In this document: positions 22,097 to 37,279 of the stretch, one piece after another
Numbering within the stretch: the stretch's first letter is position 1
How the letters are laid out: every line of letters begins with the position of its first letter
Assembly (NCBI RefSeq): GCF_029784165.1
Contig: NC_073695.1
Span: 91,209,902-91,273,901, forward strand
From: Wyeomyia smithii
Taxonomy: Eukaryota > Arthropoda > Insecta > Diptera > Culicidae
DNA: 64,000 nucleotides
Direction: 5' to 3'
Notes under the pieces: generated by a model
Seen by the model: the letters and a program-made list of their open reading frames with translations, nothing else
Told to the model about the DNA's origin: nothing
Database searches by the model: none
Program-made: the position numbers and the translations under genes

Positions 22097-22873
22097 AACG
22101 TCGTGCTAGTTGATTAAGTTGCAGAATGTCCTTGGCCGGATAGAGAACGGAGATATCAGCAGATCGGTCACGGAATCCATCAACAATCATTTGCACAGTG
22201 TGTGCTTTGTCAATATCAGCACGCGAAGCAATTTCTTGCATCTTCAGAATGTAGCCCATCACCGATGTCTTACATGTGGCTAACGTGGTTTTCTTGAGCT
22301 TGTCAACGATTTCTGCCACTGTAAATGAGTGACCGAAGTTTTGCAAAAAATTTCCACGAAACTCTGCGTACGTGGTAGAACGATCCACTCGCAGAAACCA
22401 CTCAGCTTCTGTGCCCGGTTCCATCAATCTGCGAACACATTTTAGCCGAAAGACTTCGCCTCCACCCGCGGAGTCACAAGCACGTTCAAAATCAGCCAGC
22501 CATCTTTCGGCGACATATAAATCGCTTCCAGCAAATGATGCAACAAGGCACTTCACATCTTGGAAGTCCGGGGTCGGGCTTCCAACTGATCGTTGTCGGC
22601 CAATTCCCGTCGCAAATCAGCAATTTGCTTTTTCTTTTAAAGAATCCGGATCTCTTCATCCAGCGCAGACTCCCGTTCGTTGTCTAATTCTTCTTGTGAA
22701 CCTTCTTCGCTATTGTTAAGTTCGCCATTGTTCGCAGCACAATTTTCTGGATGGCTATCGAAAATAGCCCGCAAGTGTCGAACCGTTGCCGTAGCCGGGA
22801 TGTCGATTTCATGCGCCTGCATCCACTCGAGGAGTTCACCCTTTGTCATTCGAGCCGTCATTGCCAGCTGCAC
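22023..22873 (-). pseudogene. Gag N-terminus and capsid, Ty3/gypsy (frameshifted)
   Basis: The first frame (22,637-22,873, 78 codons) contains TARMTKGELLEWMQAHEIDI and resembles a SAP-like helix-turn-helix, followed by an acidic Glu/Asn-rich linker. The second frame (22,023-22,556, 177 codons) holds a retrotransposon capsid domain with ERWLADFERACDS, MEPGTEAEWFLRVD, FRGNFLQNFG and a VDGFRDRSADI helix. A frame change near 22,560-22,640 separates them. A DNA/RNA-binding SAP-like segment at the front of Gag is an inference from sequence pattern only. Confidence 0.75.
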
Positions 22874-22915
22874 TAAAATTAGGCTTTAATCCGAAACGAA
22901 TCCCCTTTCTAAAGT

Positions 22916-23203
22916 TGTCGAGATGGTGTCTTAATGAAACACGCGGTTTTATTTTACAAAATTCCACTCGGTTTTATTACGTGCGATCGCGTTGGTGGTT
23001 AGTACATAAGTGAAAATGGCTTCTTCGATTCGCATCCTCTCAACATTGGCCCTCACACGCATACAGCGCTATCATACCTTGTAACGCATTCATTCCTTTT
23101 CCCGCTTAAACTTTGACAGCTCTAGGAAAGTGCTGCCAGCCAGTAAAATATAATACACACAGAAACATTTACACGCAGAAACATTTACACACAGAACACT
23201 ACA
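22916..23203 (-). repeat. 5' LTR of the Ty3/gypsy element
   Basis: Partner of 18,123-18,410, and flanked on the outside by ATAC (23,204-23,207). On the minus strand it begins TGTAGTGTTCTG; a TATTATATTTTA stretch about 45 bp in could serve as TATA box. Differences from the 3' LTR are single-base changes such as TGGTGTC versus TGGCGTC. Confidence 0.92.
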
Positions 23204-24190
23204 ATACAAACACGCAAAAAGAAGAGCATTGCATAAAGCAACTCGTTCACTGTTTTCAACAACCCTGGCAACCAAAACAAATTGATTTGACTGCGCGTGG
23301 CTCTTCTTGGGCCCTGAAAAGTTCAATATAATTTCAACATTTTAAACACAGACTAACAGACGATCACTGAAATCTAGCTTCATCGTCACAAAAAAAAAAC
23401 GATTACATCAAATTTTTGGTCAAATAACAGTTGTCTGGGCGCTGTCATGAAATCTCAAGCATTTTGACGTACCAGGTACCTGATTTGACACATGCACGCA
23501 CGCTAGCACTGCTGTCGAAATACAGCACGCAGCGCGAATATGGCAGCAGATGGTACTAGGTGTTAGTGTTACTCACGTAAGCTAGTGTGCCTGTAAATAT
23601 ATAGAGTGGCGACACTGTCAAAATAAAAATAAAAATTATCTGTCAGTGTCATTCCAATTGAGCAAACAACCTATGATGATGGTCCCACCTCTTACCCCTA
23701 CAAAGGTTTGAGAAAGACGATTTATCTACAAGATAATTATTATAAAACAATTAAACCAGATAAGCAAACAAAACGAACTGGTTTTCATCACAGATATAAA
23801 TTTCTTCACAATTGATCCAATGCTTTGCAGCGATTCAAATAGAGAAAATATTCGTCAAAAATCAAGTAATTCATCGACAAAGCGTTGTCGGTATCAATTT
23901 ATTTGCAACTGTCAGCCAAAAGACATTAATTGCATCTGAGTTAAGCCAACATCCAGTGTAATCATCCACAAAGTCGATACAATCCCGACGAGGCCATTCC
24001 TGCCGTGATCAGCAAGCAAAGCACAAGTCCAGCTGTCAACTTCGATGTGATTTATAAGAGAGCCCCCACCTAGGGAAGTCGAAAATATTTCCAACCCAAA
24101 AATATCCTAGACCGGCTAGGAAACCAATGTCCAATAACAACCAACAGAACTAAAATCGTTCCGATTACTCTGACGAGTATCTTGATAATG
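23204..24190. other. Non-genic sequence between two retrotransposons
   Basis: No gene. About 23,535-23,640 (GTTACTCACGTAAGCTAG, then GTGCCTGTAAATATATAGAG, then GTGGCGACACTGTC) is related to the block upstream of the CR1-like ORF1 (32,300-32,350 and mirror 28,865-28,915) and to the window start. The ORF 23,912-24,094 has no support. Confidence 0.5.
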
Positions 24191-24478
24191 TCAAAATAAA
24201 ATAAAGGTATTCTCCATCTCAAATGATTAAATTTCTAAATTCAGTCCTTCATATCTGATCATCGCGCGCGATTTTCAAACCTTCGTAGACTACTCTTTTT
24301 TATTTTATACTACATCAATAATTACAAAATCCATCATCACCCTCGTGACGAACATAATAGTTTTTCAGTGCTACCATATTCCTTTAAAAAGCTATATAAG
24401 CAGAGTCCACAGAGATCATCCGTTACAAGAACTTCGTCAATTACAGTTTAGCTAAATTAAAAAAAATTAAATAACTGC

Positions 24479-27265
24479 TTAAAATTCAGCTTTGACGTGT
24501 GAAATGCATAGTCTCTTGAATTCTGATAGCGTCGCCGTACGTCTGATGTGTCTAGGCATCGAATTGTATACATTTATTCCTTTAAAGAACAATGAATTTT
24601 GTGAAGCACTAGTTAAAAAATGTGGTGTTCTAATTTCTCCCGCATTTCTTGTGTTATATCTATGGATGTCACTTCCTCTAACAATTCGATCACACAAATA
24701 TCGGGGCAGCAATCCATTAGCTACTTTAAAAATGAACACCATTGTCAGAAAAACAATTCGTTGCTTCACCGATAGCCATTGCAAAGCGTCAAGCATCAAG
24801 GACGAGGAAGTGTATCTATTGCATCTCAAAATCAACCGCATTATTTTATTTTGCAAACGCTGCAATCTCGATATTTGTGTTTCATTTGCCAAAAATAAAA
24901 TGGAAGTGCAAAAGTCTAAATGAGGAGAGATGATTGATTTATAGAGATGAATCTTGCTGAAAGTTTTCAACTCCTTTTTCAAACGACAGAGGATTCCATA
25001 TTTCTTGGCAATTTTCTTGATGACATTATCAATGTGAACATTGAACTTTAGCTTGTCATCAATAATCACGCCAAGATATTTGATCTCACTCACGCGATCG
25101 ATTGTCTCACCATCAATTTCAACTGAGACATTTTCATTTACACGGTTTCGCGAAATAATCATGAATTTTGTTTTGTTGGTATTCAATTTTAGCTGTTTGA
25201 ATTTCAACCATCCGCTCAGCGATCGCAAATCTTTGTTTAAATGCAATATGGCTTCTTCGAGATTTTTAGCTGCAATGAACAATACTGTGTCATCAGCAAA
25301 AAGATTTATGTCACAAAAACGTAAGACTCTTCTCATATCATTAATGTACATAATAAACAAAATAGGCCCTAATACACTTCCCTGAGGTACACCAAGAGTG
25401 TTCCTTATGGGATCAGAGGTAAAATCATTGAAAATAGTCCTTTGAGTTCTGTCACACAAGTAGTTTTCAAACCATTTGTATGCAGTACTCGTAATTCCAA
25501 AGCGCTTTATAGTTTGTAACAATAAGGGCCTAGAAATCGTTTCAAAAGCGCGTTTAAGATCCAAAAACACCGCAACAATAGTATCCTTACGCTCAATGTT
25601 TTCTTTCCATTTTGCTAACACCAAATTCAATGCAGTTTCACAAGAATGGCCTTCCCGATATCCTGATTGTTCTGGTATCAGCAAACCGTTAGAGTTCAAA
25701 TATTGTAACAGTTGGCCTTTTACAGCAAGTTCTAAGATTTTCTCTAAAGTGTGCAACATATTGATAGGACGAAACTCTTCGGCTTTAATCGTCCCAGCAA
25801 CTTTTTGTATCGGAATCACTAACGATTCCTTCCAAATTTGTGGCACGTGCCCCGTTTGTAATGATTCGTTTATAAGGCCAAGTAGATCGTGCCCAATAAC
25901 ATGAAAACAATCTTGAATAACTCTAGCATTAACGTTATCAATTCCAGCCGTTTTATGAAGAGAAAAACATATGTTTTTGAGTTGTTCTAGTGTAAGTTGG
26001 TGAAAGCTTTCAAAACTACAATTAACATTATACGGCCGTTTTATTTCATTCGGTTCATTAACCAATTCAATTGATTTATTGATCAATGAAACACTTTCGA
26101 TGAAATAATCATTGAACTTACTTGCAATTGTTGCTTCAGAATGTTCTTCAATGCCATCAAAAGTTATGGGCCGCGGATAAAAATTGCAAGGTTTCAGTAA
26201 TGACTTCAGTATTCTCCATAACTCTTTGCTGTTGTTTTTATGTTGATCAATTTTCCCCTGTATATATTCGCTCCGTGTTTTGTTCAGAGATTGTGAATAT
26301 ATATTCCTAGCAACTGTATAATTGTACCAATCATTATCATTTGTTGTTCTACAAAACTTCTTGTACAATTTGTCTCTTTTTCGCCTGAGGCGCAAAAGAT
26401 TTAGATTGTACCAGTTGTTCGAGTTCTTAACAACAACATTCTTTTGTTTGACTAACTGATTAGTACAGTTTTTTAAAACATTGTTCAAAATAGTTGCTTT
26501 ATCATCAAGGCTACGAGATAGGGAAAAGTCCAAGTTTCTTGCAACAAGCTCCGAAACCTTTTGTTTCGAGTAATTTTTCCAGCACTTAAATTTCACTTGA
26601 TTTATTTTACTTCCCGTACCACAATTATTTATAACAATCGTTTCATGATCGGTAACTTTTAAATTGGGACTCACCATTGCAGAAACGGAGTCAAAATTAG
26701 TATAAACGTGGTCAATCAAAGTCCTACTATGTCTGGAAATACGGGTATACTCATTGATTATTTGTTTCAAATTGCAAAATTCGGCTAAGCGCTTCAAATG
26801 ATTTGAATTGAGGTTATCGCGCCAATTCATGTTAAAATCTCCGGTAATAAGGTTAAATTTACTACAATCCACAAAAACTTCGAACCAAGTTTCCAAAATC
26901 TCCATAAAACGCTGGTCACTTGAACTGGGAGAATGATAAACAACACCATAATTACCCATCTTCATGCCACCTTCCACCGTAATGCCCAAGAACCAGTTTC
27001 CATCAATTGCTTCGTTGTGGCGAAGATTGAATCGAATTGATTCCTGTGCATAAATAGCAACACCGCCAGTGTGTCTGGAATGCGAGCAACAAGCAGCTAC
27101 TTTGTATCCCGGTATAGAGTATTGGTCGAACGCATCAATATCTACAATGTGAGTTTCTGATAAAAATACCAAAAATGGACGCTTTTCCTCTACAATCTGT
27201 CGCAAAGCAACGTAGTTTGTAGATAACCCTGCAATATTCAAATACATCATATCGAATTGATTCAC
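24479..27265 (-). CDS. CR1-type ORF2: apurinic-like endonuclease and reverse transcriptase
   Basis: The frame has 928 codons with no interruption. The endonuclease covers about residues 1-225: MMYLNIAGL, LSETHI, GGVAIYA, ITGDFNMNW (catalytic Asp-Phe-Asn), and VTDHETIVI (the Asp-His pair). The RT covers about 480-750: IWKESLVIPIQK, FRPINMLHTLEKILE, QSGYREGHSCETAL, AVFLDLKRAFETI, LGVPQGSVLGPILFIMYIND and NLFADDTVLF (about 655). No RNase H follows. The protein nicks target DNA and primes cDNA synthesis from element RNA. All catalytic residues I can name are present. The ATG at 27,265 sits 21 nt after the ORF1 stop, so translation probably depends on reinitiation. Confidence 0.93.
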   Translation of the reverse strand: MNQFDMMYLNIAGLSTNYVALRQIVEEKRPFLVFLSETHIVDIDAFDQYSIPGYKVAACCSHSRHTGGVAIYAQESIRFNLRHNEAIDGNWFLGITVEGGMKMGNYGVVYHSPSSSDQRFMEILETWFEVFVDCSKFNLITGDFNMNWRDNLNSNHLKRLAEFCNLKQIINEYTRISRHSRTLIDHVYTNFDSVSAMVSPNLKVTDHETIVINNCGTGSKINQVKFKCWKNYSKQKVSELVARNLDFSLSRSLDDKATILNNVLKNCTNQLVKQKNVVVKNSNNWYNLNLLRLRRKRDKLYKKFCRTTNDNDWYNYTVARNIYSQSLNKTRSEYIQGKIDQHKNNSKELWRILKSLLKPCNFYPRPITFDGIEEHSEATIASKFNDYFIESVSLINKSIELVNEPNEIKRPYNVNCSFESFHQLTLEQLKNICFSLHKTAGIDNVNARVIQDCFHVIGHDLLGLINESLQTGHVPQIWKESLVIPIQKVAGTIKAEEFRPINMLHTLEKILELAVKGQLLQYLNSNGLLIPEQSGYREGHSCETALNLVLAKWKENIERKDTIVAVFLDLKRAFETISRPLLLQTIKRFGITSTAYKWFENYLCDRTQRTIFNDFTSDPIRNTLGVPQGSVLGPILFIMYINDMRRVLRFCDINLFADDTVLFIAAKNLEEAILHLNKDLRSLSGWLKFKQLKLNTNKTKFMIISRNRVNENVSVEIDGETIDRVSEIKYLGVIIDDKLKFNVHIDNVIKKIAKKYGILCRLKKELKTFSKIHLYKSIISPHLDFCTSILFLANETQISRLQRLQNKIMRLILRCNRYTSSSLMLDALQWLSVKQRIVFLTMVFIFKVANGLLPRYLCDRIVRGSDIHRYNTRNAGEIRTPHFLTSASQNSLFFKGINVYNSMPRHIRRTATLSEFKRLCISHVKAEF

Positions 27266-27286
27266 ATTCCACTTGGAACTTGGTTG

Positions 27287-28624
27287 CTATTTATCGAAAC
27301 GCAGGCTGCTTTTTTTTTGCTCATACAATTTCTTGTAAACTGAGCATTCCGAGCTAGATGCTGCGTGGTTAACGTCCAAATTCATTTTGCGTTCTTTATT
27401 AAATTTTAAACAGTTAATGCATTTCGATACAGTGGAAGAACATTCAGATGTCTTGTGTTGCCCGCTACACAAGGAGCACTTTTCATCGTTTTTACATTCT
27501 GTGCTCTTGTGCCCAAATTCTCCACATTTGAAGCATCTCAAAATGTTAATCGCTGGAATGATGTGGCACCGATCCCACCCAACATTCATTTTTTTCGCGG
27601 CCAACAAACTATCATACGACTTTTTATCGACTTCAATTACCACGTTGAACTTGTTATATTTGAAACGTGGATTTTCGTACATACTAATAACCTTGATACT
27701 ATCGATAGAAACCGCCTCGTTTTGACTCTTTAAAAGGTCAATGAAGGCGTCAGGAGAATACTGATCACTCATACCCATTACTTTTAATCTTGGCACCGGG
27801 GGAACGGGTACAACAGCTGTGTAGCTTTCACCAAGGTTGTTTTCAATACCACTTTTCACGATCTCTATGTTATCATTTGTTGCACACTCAACAATAACTG
27901 AGCCATCTTTCCCGTTTCTAAAGTTACTTATTTTGTGGGTCTTCGGATCTAAATTCGACTTTAAAAATTCCCTTGTAGCTTCACTACTCTGGGAGGACTC
28001 TTTTGGCTTGATCACAATGACTGGACCAGCCTTACGTTTTTTTATATTACCACGAACTACACTCGCAAAAGTTAAAACTTCTGTTTCGTTATTCGCGCAA
28101 TTACCATCATCATTTAATTTACGTTTTTTAGTCTTTTTTGCCACATTCCGATTCAAACTATCAGAATCCGACACATTATTGCCCATTTCAACTAACTCCT
28201 GTCTACGTTTATTTTCTAAAAATGAACTAGTCATAATATCGATTTTTCCACTAATAAATTTATCAAAATCATCGCCTCTTTGCTTTAAAGTACTGATTAT
28301 ATTTAAGCTCATTTCTTCCATCCCGCTCTTTAACGCGTTGCCTATCTGAGCAGTAATGTTGTTTTGGATATCTGCAACTAAACTTGAAATCTGTTTGATC
28401 TCCTGTCTTAGTGCATCAACATCCAAAACTGAAACATTCTGCTCGTCACAACTCTGAACTGATAGACAGTCGTTGCATTTAAACAGAACATTATCGCTTG
28501 CATTGATTAATTTCACTGAGGGTCCACTTATTCCACCGCAGCGAGAGTGAAATCTCCCTCCGCAGCGAAAACAGCAAACGAGATCGTTAATCAAGACAAT
28601 ACATTTACACTTTACACATTCCAT
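27287..28624 (-). CDS. CR1-type ORF1: zinc-finger nucleic-acid-binding protein
   Basis: The frame has 445 codons. The N-terminus (residues about 3-55) has a Cys4-His-Cys3 array (CVKCKC, CCFRCGGRFHSRC, FKCNDC) like the PHD-type fingers found at this position in CR1 ORF1 proteins. A leucine-rich, probably coiled-coil segment follows (about 60-130), then a basic KKTKKRK stretch. A central RNA-recognition-like region lies near 215-350, and two CCHC-like knuckles near 365-400 (CFKCGEFGHKSTEC and CSLCSGQHKTSEC, with a further SKCINC). The protein would coat element RNA. The copy at 32,589-33,922 differs by a few substitutions (for example Ile to Met in SGKIDIM) and a frameshift. Confidence 0.9.
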   Translation of the reverse strand: MECVKCKCIVLINDLVCCFRCGGRFHSRCGGISGPSVKLINASDNVLFKCNDCLSVQSCDEQNVSVLDVDALRQEIKQISSLVADIQNNITAQIGNALKSGMEEMSLNIISTLKQRGDDFDKFISGKIDIMTSSFLENKRRQELVEMGNNVSDSDSLNRNVAKKTKKRKLNDDGNCANNETEVLTFASVVRGNIKKRKAGPVIVIKPKESSQSSEATREFLKSNLDPKTHKISNFRNGKDGSVIVECATNDNIEIVKSGIENNLGESYTAVVPVPPVPRLKVMGMSDQYSPDAFIDLLKSQNEAVSIDSIKVISMYENPRFKYNKFNVVIEVDKKSYDSLLAAKKMNVGWDRCHIIPAINILRCFKCGEFGHKSTECKNDEKCSLCSGQHKTSECSSTVSKCINCLKFNKERKMNLDVNHAASSSECSVYKKLYEQKKSSLRFDK

Positions 28625-28660
28625 TTCAGCTTTACACAGTGGACGCTACGTACGGCGTCG

Positions 28661-30395
28661 CACAGGCAACAGAGACAATAGAAAAAAAACAGCACCAAAC
28701 AAACCAGCTCACACCGTAGTGAGTGGCGGAAAGAAATAACAAATTTATATCAAAACAGGTAGTAGTTACTACTGCACTTCTACTTATCCTGATTGAGATC
28801 CTTAATTAAACCTATTAAACACGTGTGGGGAAAAGAGAGAGGATGTTCAGTGTTACCAGTGTTACCAGCGTTACTTTGGATGACACGGCGCCACTCTAGT
28901 TATATATAGGCACTCTAACGTAAGCTACTGTTATCATCCGAACAATGGATTGATTGGAAATTTGCTTGTTTGCTAGTCTGTGCTTTAAATATTATTCGAT
29001 CTTATATTTTTCAATTAAAATTGGTTGATTAACACGTTTTTCAATTCTAATAAATTATTCAATCGAGCCTCACATCGGACCTTACCGCATGTTTTACAAT
29101 TTTTTTGAGTACAGTAAGGTCTTTTTTCAGGTTTTTTATACGCGGGTTGCTTTTCTTCATTACTCAAAAACGGTACAAGATATCGACCTCATATCAATCA
29201 CGTTTTCCGTTCTAGGCTAATGGTAATCATATATCCGTTTTCAAAAGAATTCACAATAAATAATGAAAATTTAAAATGTTGATTTTTGGTCTCCAGATTG
29301 ACCACTATCATATTCAAACGAGGTACAAACATTTTAAAATGGTTTTCCCCGGTATATTCGCAGCTCAAAAAAGTTCGTAAGCATAAAGCGCAAATTCTGA
29401 GCAACGCCAAGCACCAAACAGGAATCTGCATTGATCGAACAACACGGTTTGATTTTCGAGTTTGAGATCACGCATTGTTTAGTTTGTTATTGTCTTGACC
29501 AACTTTTTAATGACATACTTGCAGCCTTTGCCCTTTACTCACGCTATCTCATCACTTACATTTCCCTCACTGAGTAAAATCTACCACTAGAATGGTTAGG
29601 ATTTATGAGTAAAATATACATAGGGTAATCGCTCCTATATTCATCTCAGTACCTATATTCATCTCATCACGCCTTTTTGATCAATTTATCGTCAAATTTT
29701 GCCATATTTTCAACGTAAAACTTTCAACCACTTGACAAAATCGAGAAGCAAATTTACTTTACTTTCAAGAATTTGTAGGAATTTGACGGTAAATTGGTCA
29801 AATGAGAGAAATAAGATGAATGTAGGTGCACCTAGCTGTTGAGATGAATAATGGAGCGATTACCCTACATCTTTCAGTTTTAGATCACATGTTCCAAGCC
29901 GTAGAGAAAATAAATTGAAAAAAAATTTCGCGAGTTTTTTTTTCCACGAGTTTTACATACATACAGTCGTGATTCACAGGTGGAATTGAATCTAGTCCCT
30001 AGTCTTATTATACTTTATTCAACACTTCTAACCAGTTAGGGGTTTTTAAGTGAATTTCAAAAGTTATGTCTTTGTTTTACGCAAATTTCGAAATTTACGT
30101 TTAATTTTTTTAAAAACCATTTTAAATTTTAATCTCACGCATAATCAGTGTATCGAAATGGTAAAAAAATTAAATAGATTCAAACGCCGTTTTTATTCAT
30201 AATGTATCTAACGGAACAAAAATATCCACTACATGTGTGTAATAAAGGCATCAAACTTCTAACTTAGAAAATTGCAAAAATTGAAGTTCATATGGTTGTT
30301 TCACATAATACCAGTTATAAACTATACAGCTTTTGGAACGGCTCTCATATAGTTTTAATTTAGATTGTGGTAGAAAATTCCAAGCGGATATTAAA
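28661..30395. other. Sequence upstream of the CR1-like ORF1; no host gene
   Basis: This non-genic 1.7 kb is mirrored at 30,818-32,553. It contains a GCGATTACCC/TGAGATGAATA block (about 29,625-29,870), in which AGGTGC-flanked segments repeat in both directions. A 77-codon frame at 29,198-29,431 (mirror 31,782-32,015) is preserved on both arms only because the arms are nearly identical. Whether this is a long 5' UTR of the element or flanking genomic DNA is open. Confidence 0.5.
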
Positions 30396-34660
<4,265 letters not shown>

Positions 34661-35520
34661 CGATCCGCGTCAAAATTTAGTGGTTTGTAATCCGAACAAA
34701 CGAATTTTGTTGTACAACAGCTTAACCACAGATAACAGACATCCAAGATTACTTTGCTTCATGTGTTAAAAGACGCAACGGCTTTTCAGCAATACGCAGT
34801 ATGGTGGCACTAAGAACACTTAGTGGTCAATGATTCGATAAAATCGGTAGTTTTCCAGCTCTTATCGATATTATTGCAATTAAAAGGGTTGCGTTTTTCA
34901 ATGAAGAAATTTTGAGCAGTCGTAATTTGTACATAATCGACAATTTTATTCAATCCCAGTTTATATTTGCGATAAATTTGTTTTTTAGTGTTCATATGAA
35001 AAAAAAAAAATGAACAAATCTCACAAAAACAGTGTTATATCGTTGCAAAAACAGCGACTCCATAATCTGTGAGAATTTGCATACGTCTGGCAACTTTGAC
35101 TATAATCCAGCGCTGCCATCACTAAAGTGGTTGAAGTCGCAAGTTGCAGAAAGGTGTCGTTAGCATTCCAAACGAGTAACAATTTGAAATGTTACACGCT
35201 ATTTCTGGAGTTTTTCGTTCTAGCTTGGATATCTGTTATCTGTGGCTAACCTAACTGTAGTTCAACTGAAATTCGCCTAATAGCAGCATAACAAGCCATA
35301 AATCAACAGAATTGTTTGCTGGGATACTACTGTCACAGAAACTGTACACTAATGTCTAATGTCTGTACAAAACTAGGTGTTCTCACGCAAAATTGTACAG
35401 CACTCTCCTCTTTGTTAAGTAGTCACAGTCTCTATGATAATGATGATGATTACGGACCTCTCGTGAATCTAGCGGCTCCTTGCAAAAGTGATCGTTTCAG
35501 TGCGGTCCTACGCTAGACGA
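34661..35520. other. Non-genic stretch
   Basis: No gene, RNA or structured repeat recognised. Small ORFs at 34,810-34,995 (minus) and 35,316-35,516 (plus) lack any support. Confidence 0.5.
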
Positions 35521-35640
35521 TTAAAAAACCAAACCGGCTTATTTGAACGGTTTGACGTCTTCGGCAAAGTTGTAGATAATAGTTTTGTCTTTCTGCAAAA
35601 AATATGCCGTGAGGCGCCCTAATTCCGAGAGGCACTTTAT
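35520..35640. repeat. Left arm of inverted repeat flanking the Jockey element
   Basis: AAAGTTGTAGATAATAGTTTTG followed by CCGTGAGGCGCCCT (35,573-35,622) is complementary to AGGGCGCCTCACGG (40,154-40,168) and to CAAAATAATTATCTACAACTTT (about 40,398-40,420). This suggests a DNA element or MITE into which the retrotransposon inserted; the right side carries extra A-rich sequence. Confidence 0.45.
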
Positions 35641-35958
35641 CAAAATGTGAAGAAAATGATAAACATGAAAAGATTTTTTAATAAAGTATGTTTAAAGATA
35701 ATTTTATGTATACAATAAAACACCTCAAAAAACTCTGTGTGAAATTTATCCATATTTTTTTCACGTCTTGAACTGTCCTACAGATCAGACGTTTTTTCGG
35801 TTGCTTGGGGACTGGTCTTTGACTGCCTATGGCTTCAAAGTTTGTGTTTTGTCAGTGTGTTTTTAAAGACTACATGAAAGTTATTTCCCGTCAGTCTTTC
35901 TCAAGACTACCTACTTTTGAATTTAACATTTGTTTTAACTTTTTTTGTATCACCTGAA

Positions 35959-37279
35959 ATGGCTGGACGGAAAAAGAAACCTCGCATCGCTGCGGGGAGG
36001 AAAAGAGAGGCATCTCTTTCTGACACTTCGAGTGTCTGTAGTGACAATCCTTTTGATATTTTGCCTGAGCAAGAAGCTGGTGAAATGGAAGTTACCAATA
36101 ATGAAACTATACAAAATATAAAATCTTTAAAAAAGGAGAAAGTTTCACCTATTGTGGTAACTATTTCTTCTGAATTTAATATATTCAAAAAGGAACTTTC
36201 AACGTTTGTTTCTGACGTTAAAGTTACCTATCAGATTGGCCGTAGAGGTGAGTGCCGCTTCTTAGCCGACTCAGTAAAGGGTCGTGATCGTCTTGTTCAG
36301 TATTTAACTGACAAGATGTACAAATTTTTTACATATGACACCAAGAACGCCAAGCCGTTCAAGGTTGTCTTGAAAGGTCTCACCAACGATCAAACCGTTG
36401 ATGAGATCAAACTTACTTTAACAGAATTACTTGGCATAGCCCCTACCCAAGTAATTCTAATGAAACAAAAATCACGAGGCGAAAACAGTCAGAGAACTGA
36501 AATTTCCCTTGTTAATTATTTAATTCATTTTAACCGCAATGAGGTTAACAACTTTAAATTTTTTGAAAAAGCACATGCTTTGTATAATATGCGTGTAAAG
36601 TGGGAAATTTATAGGAAGTATGGCGGAGGTGAAAAGCATATCACCCAATACCGTACTTGCCAACGTTATGGCCATGGTTCCAAACTCTGTAACATGGACC
36701 AAAAATGTCTTAATTGTGGAGACTCTTCTCACAAAAAGGACACATGTCCTGTGAAAGAGTAAAAATTTTCGCTGTGCGAATTGTAACGGCAACCATATGT
36801 CAAATTTTTATCAATGCCCAGTCCGTTTAGCAATTGTTAAGGCAAGGCAAGGTAAACAAAATTCAATTTCTCAATTAAAACCAACTTCAAAACAAAATTC
36901 TCCAAGCGTACCAGTGACGCATAGTTTACCTACTCCTTTGCATACCCGTTTAACTTATGCACAGGTTACAGGTAGTTCGAACATTATACCGCCTAGTGTT
37001 GGTAGTTCGAAAATGACTGTTAATATGGGTAAGCAAAGCACGCTAGAAAATAATTGTACACCTATTACTCCAGCTAATTTTGCTGCCGAAAATATTTTTT
37101 CTAATGTCAACAGCCTGGGGCCTATTACGGCAGGTAAACTTTCTTTTTTGCAACAGGCAATGTTCGATCTTATGAACGCCATGTTGCAGGCAAAATCAAT
37201 GTTTGAAGCCATTCAAAAAGGCACAAATTTTACTATTAAAATTGTTTCTAATTTAAAATTTAGCAATGATTTTAAATAA
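35959..37279 (+). pseudogene. Jockey ORF1 (Gag-like, RNA-binding), one frameshift
   Basis: The ATG at 35,959 begins MAGRKKKPR, a basic N-terminus, then an acidic/serine stretch. A PRE_C2HC-like RNA-binding region follows (VVLKGLTNDQTVDEIKLTL, residues about 135-155 of the frame; VKWEIYRKYGGGEKHITQYRTC). Knuckles are CQRYGHGSKLC (one Cys replaced), CLNCGDSSHKKDTC and, after the frame change near 36,755, CANCNGNHMSNFYQC. The first frame stops at 36,762; the remainder to 37,279 is open and includes a Ser/Pro/Thr-rich tail. It overlaps ORF2 by 14 nt, as usual in the family. A single-base loss explains the break. Confidence 0.82.

Larger units (their letters stand above)
18123..23203 (-). mobile_element. 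Ty3/gypsy LTR retrotransposon, complete but defective
   Basis: Two 288-bp LTRs (18,123-18,410 and 22,916-23,203) flank gag-pol in minus orientation and begin TGTAGTGTTCTG and end CATCTCGACA on that strand. Flanks ATAC on both sides are a 4-bp target duplication. The order is Gag, CCHC knuckles, protease, RT, RNase H, integrase, which is the Ty3/gypsy order. About seven LTR differences were noticed (roughly 97-98 percent identity), so it is not a new insertion. Several frameshifts and a nonsense codon disable it. There is only about 155 bp between integrase and the 3' LTR, so no envelope gene. No tRNA match was confirmed for the primer site. Confidence 0.92.
24190..28660 (-). mobile_element. 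CR1-type non-LTR retrotransposon with two open ORFs
   Basis: ORF1 (zinc-finger protein) and ORF2 (endonuclease plus RT) follow each other with 21 nt between the ORF1 stop and the ORF2 ATG. Both are uninterrupted, so this copy could be competent. The 3' UTR runs to about 24,190-24,200, where TTTATTTTATTTTGACATTA on the minus strand may be the terminal segment; the exact ends are uncertain. A PHD-like finger in ORF1 and the lack of RNase H suit the CR1 group. The 5' half is duplicated in inverted orientation at 30,818-34,012. Confidence 0.8.
27201..30395 (-). repeat. Left arm of a 3.2-kb palindrome
   Basis: Each base at position x here pairs with 61,213 minus x on the other arm (for example ORF1 start 28,624 with 32,589, CAAGCGGATATT at 30,381 with its complement at 30,832). 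The arm holds the start of ORF2, all of ORF1 and about 1.77 kb upstream. The net length is equal because one 1-bp loss is balanced by one extra A in an A-run. It ends at the inner side next to a GCGGATATTAAA repeat and the (TA)n tract. Confidence 0.93.

Noticed and set aside
24492..24923. 143-codon plus-strand ORF at the end of the CR1-type ORF2
   Set aside because: It is antisense to the well-supported C-terminal part of ORF2.
27837..28349. 170-codon plus-strand ORF, repeated at 32,864-33,376
   Set aside because: It is the antisense of the CR1-type ORF1 on both palindrome arms; hydrophobic composition is a by-product of the Lys/Glu-rich sense strand.
29198..29431. 77-codon ORF conserved on both palindrome arms (mirror 31,782-32,015)
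   Set aside because: Conservation is due to near-identity of the arms; no domain, promoter or codon pattern supports a gene.
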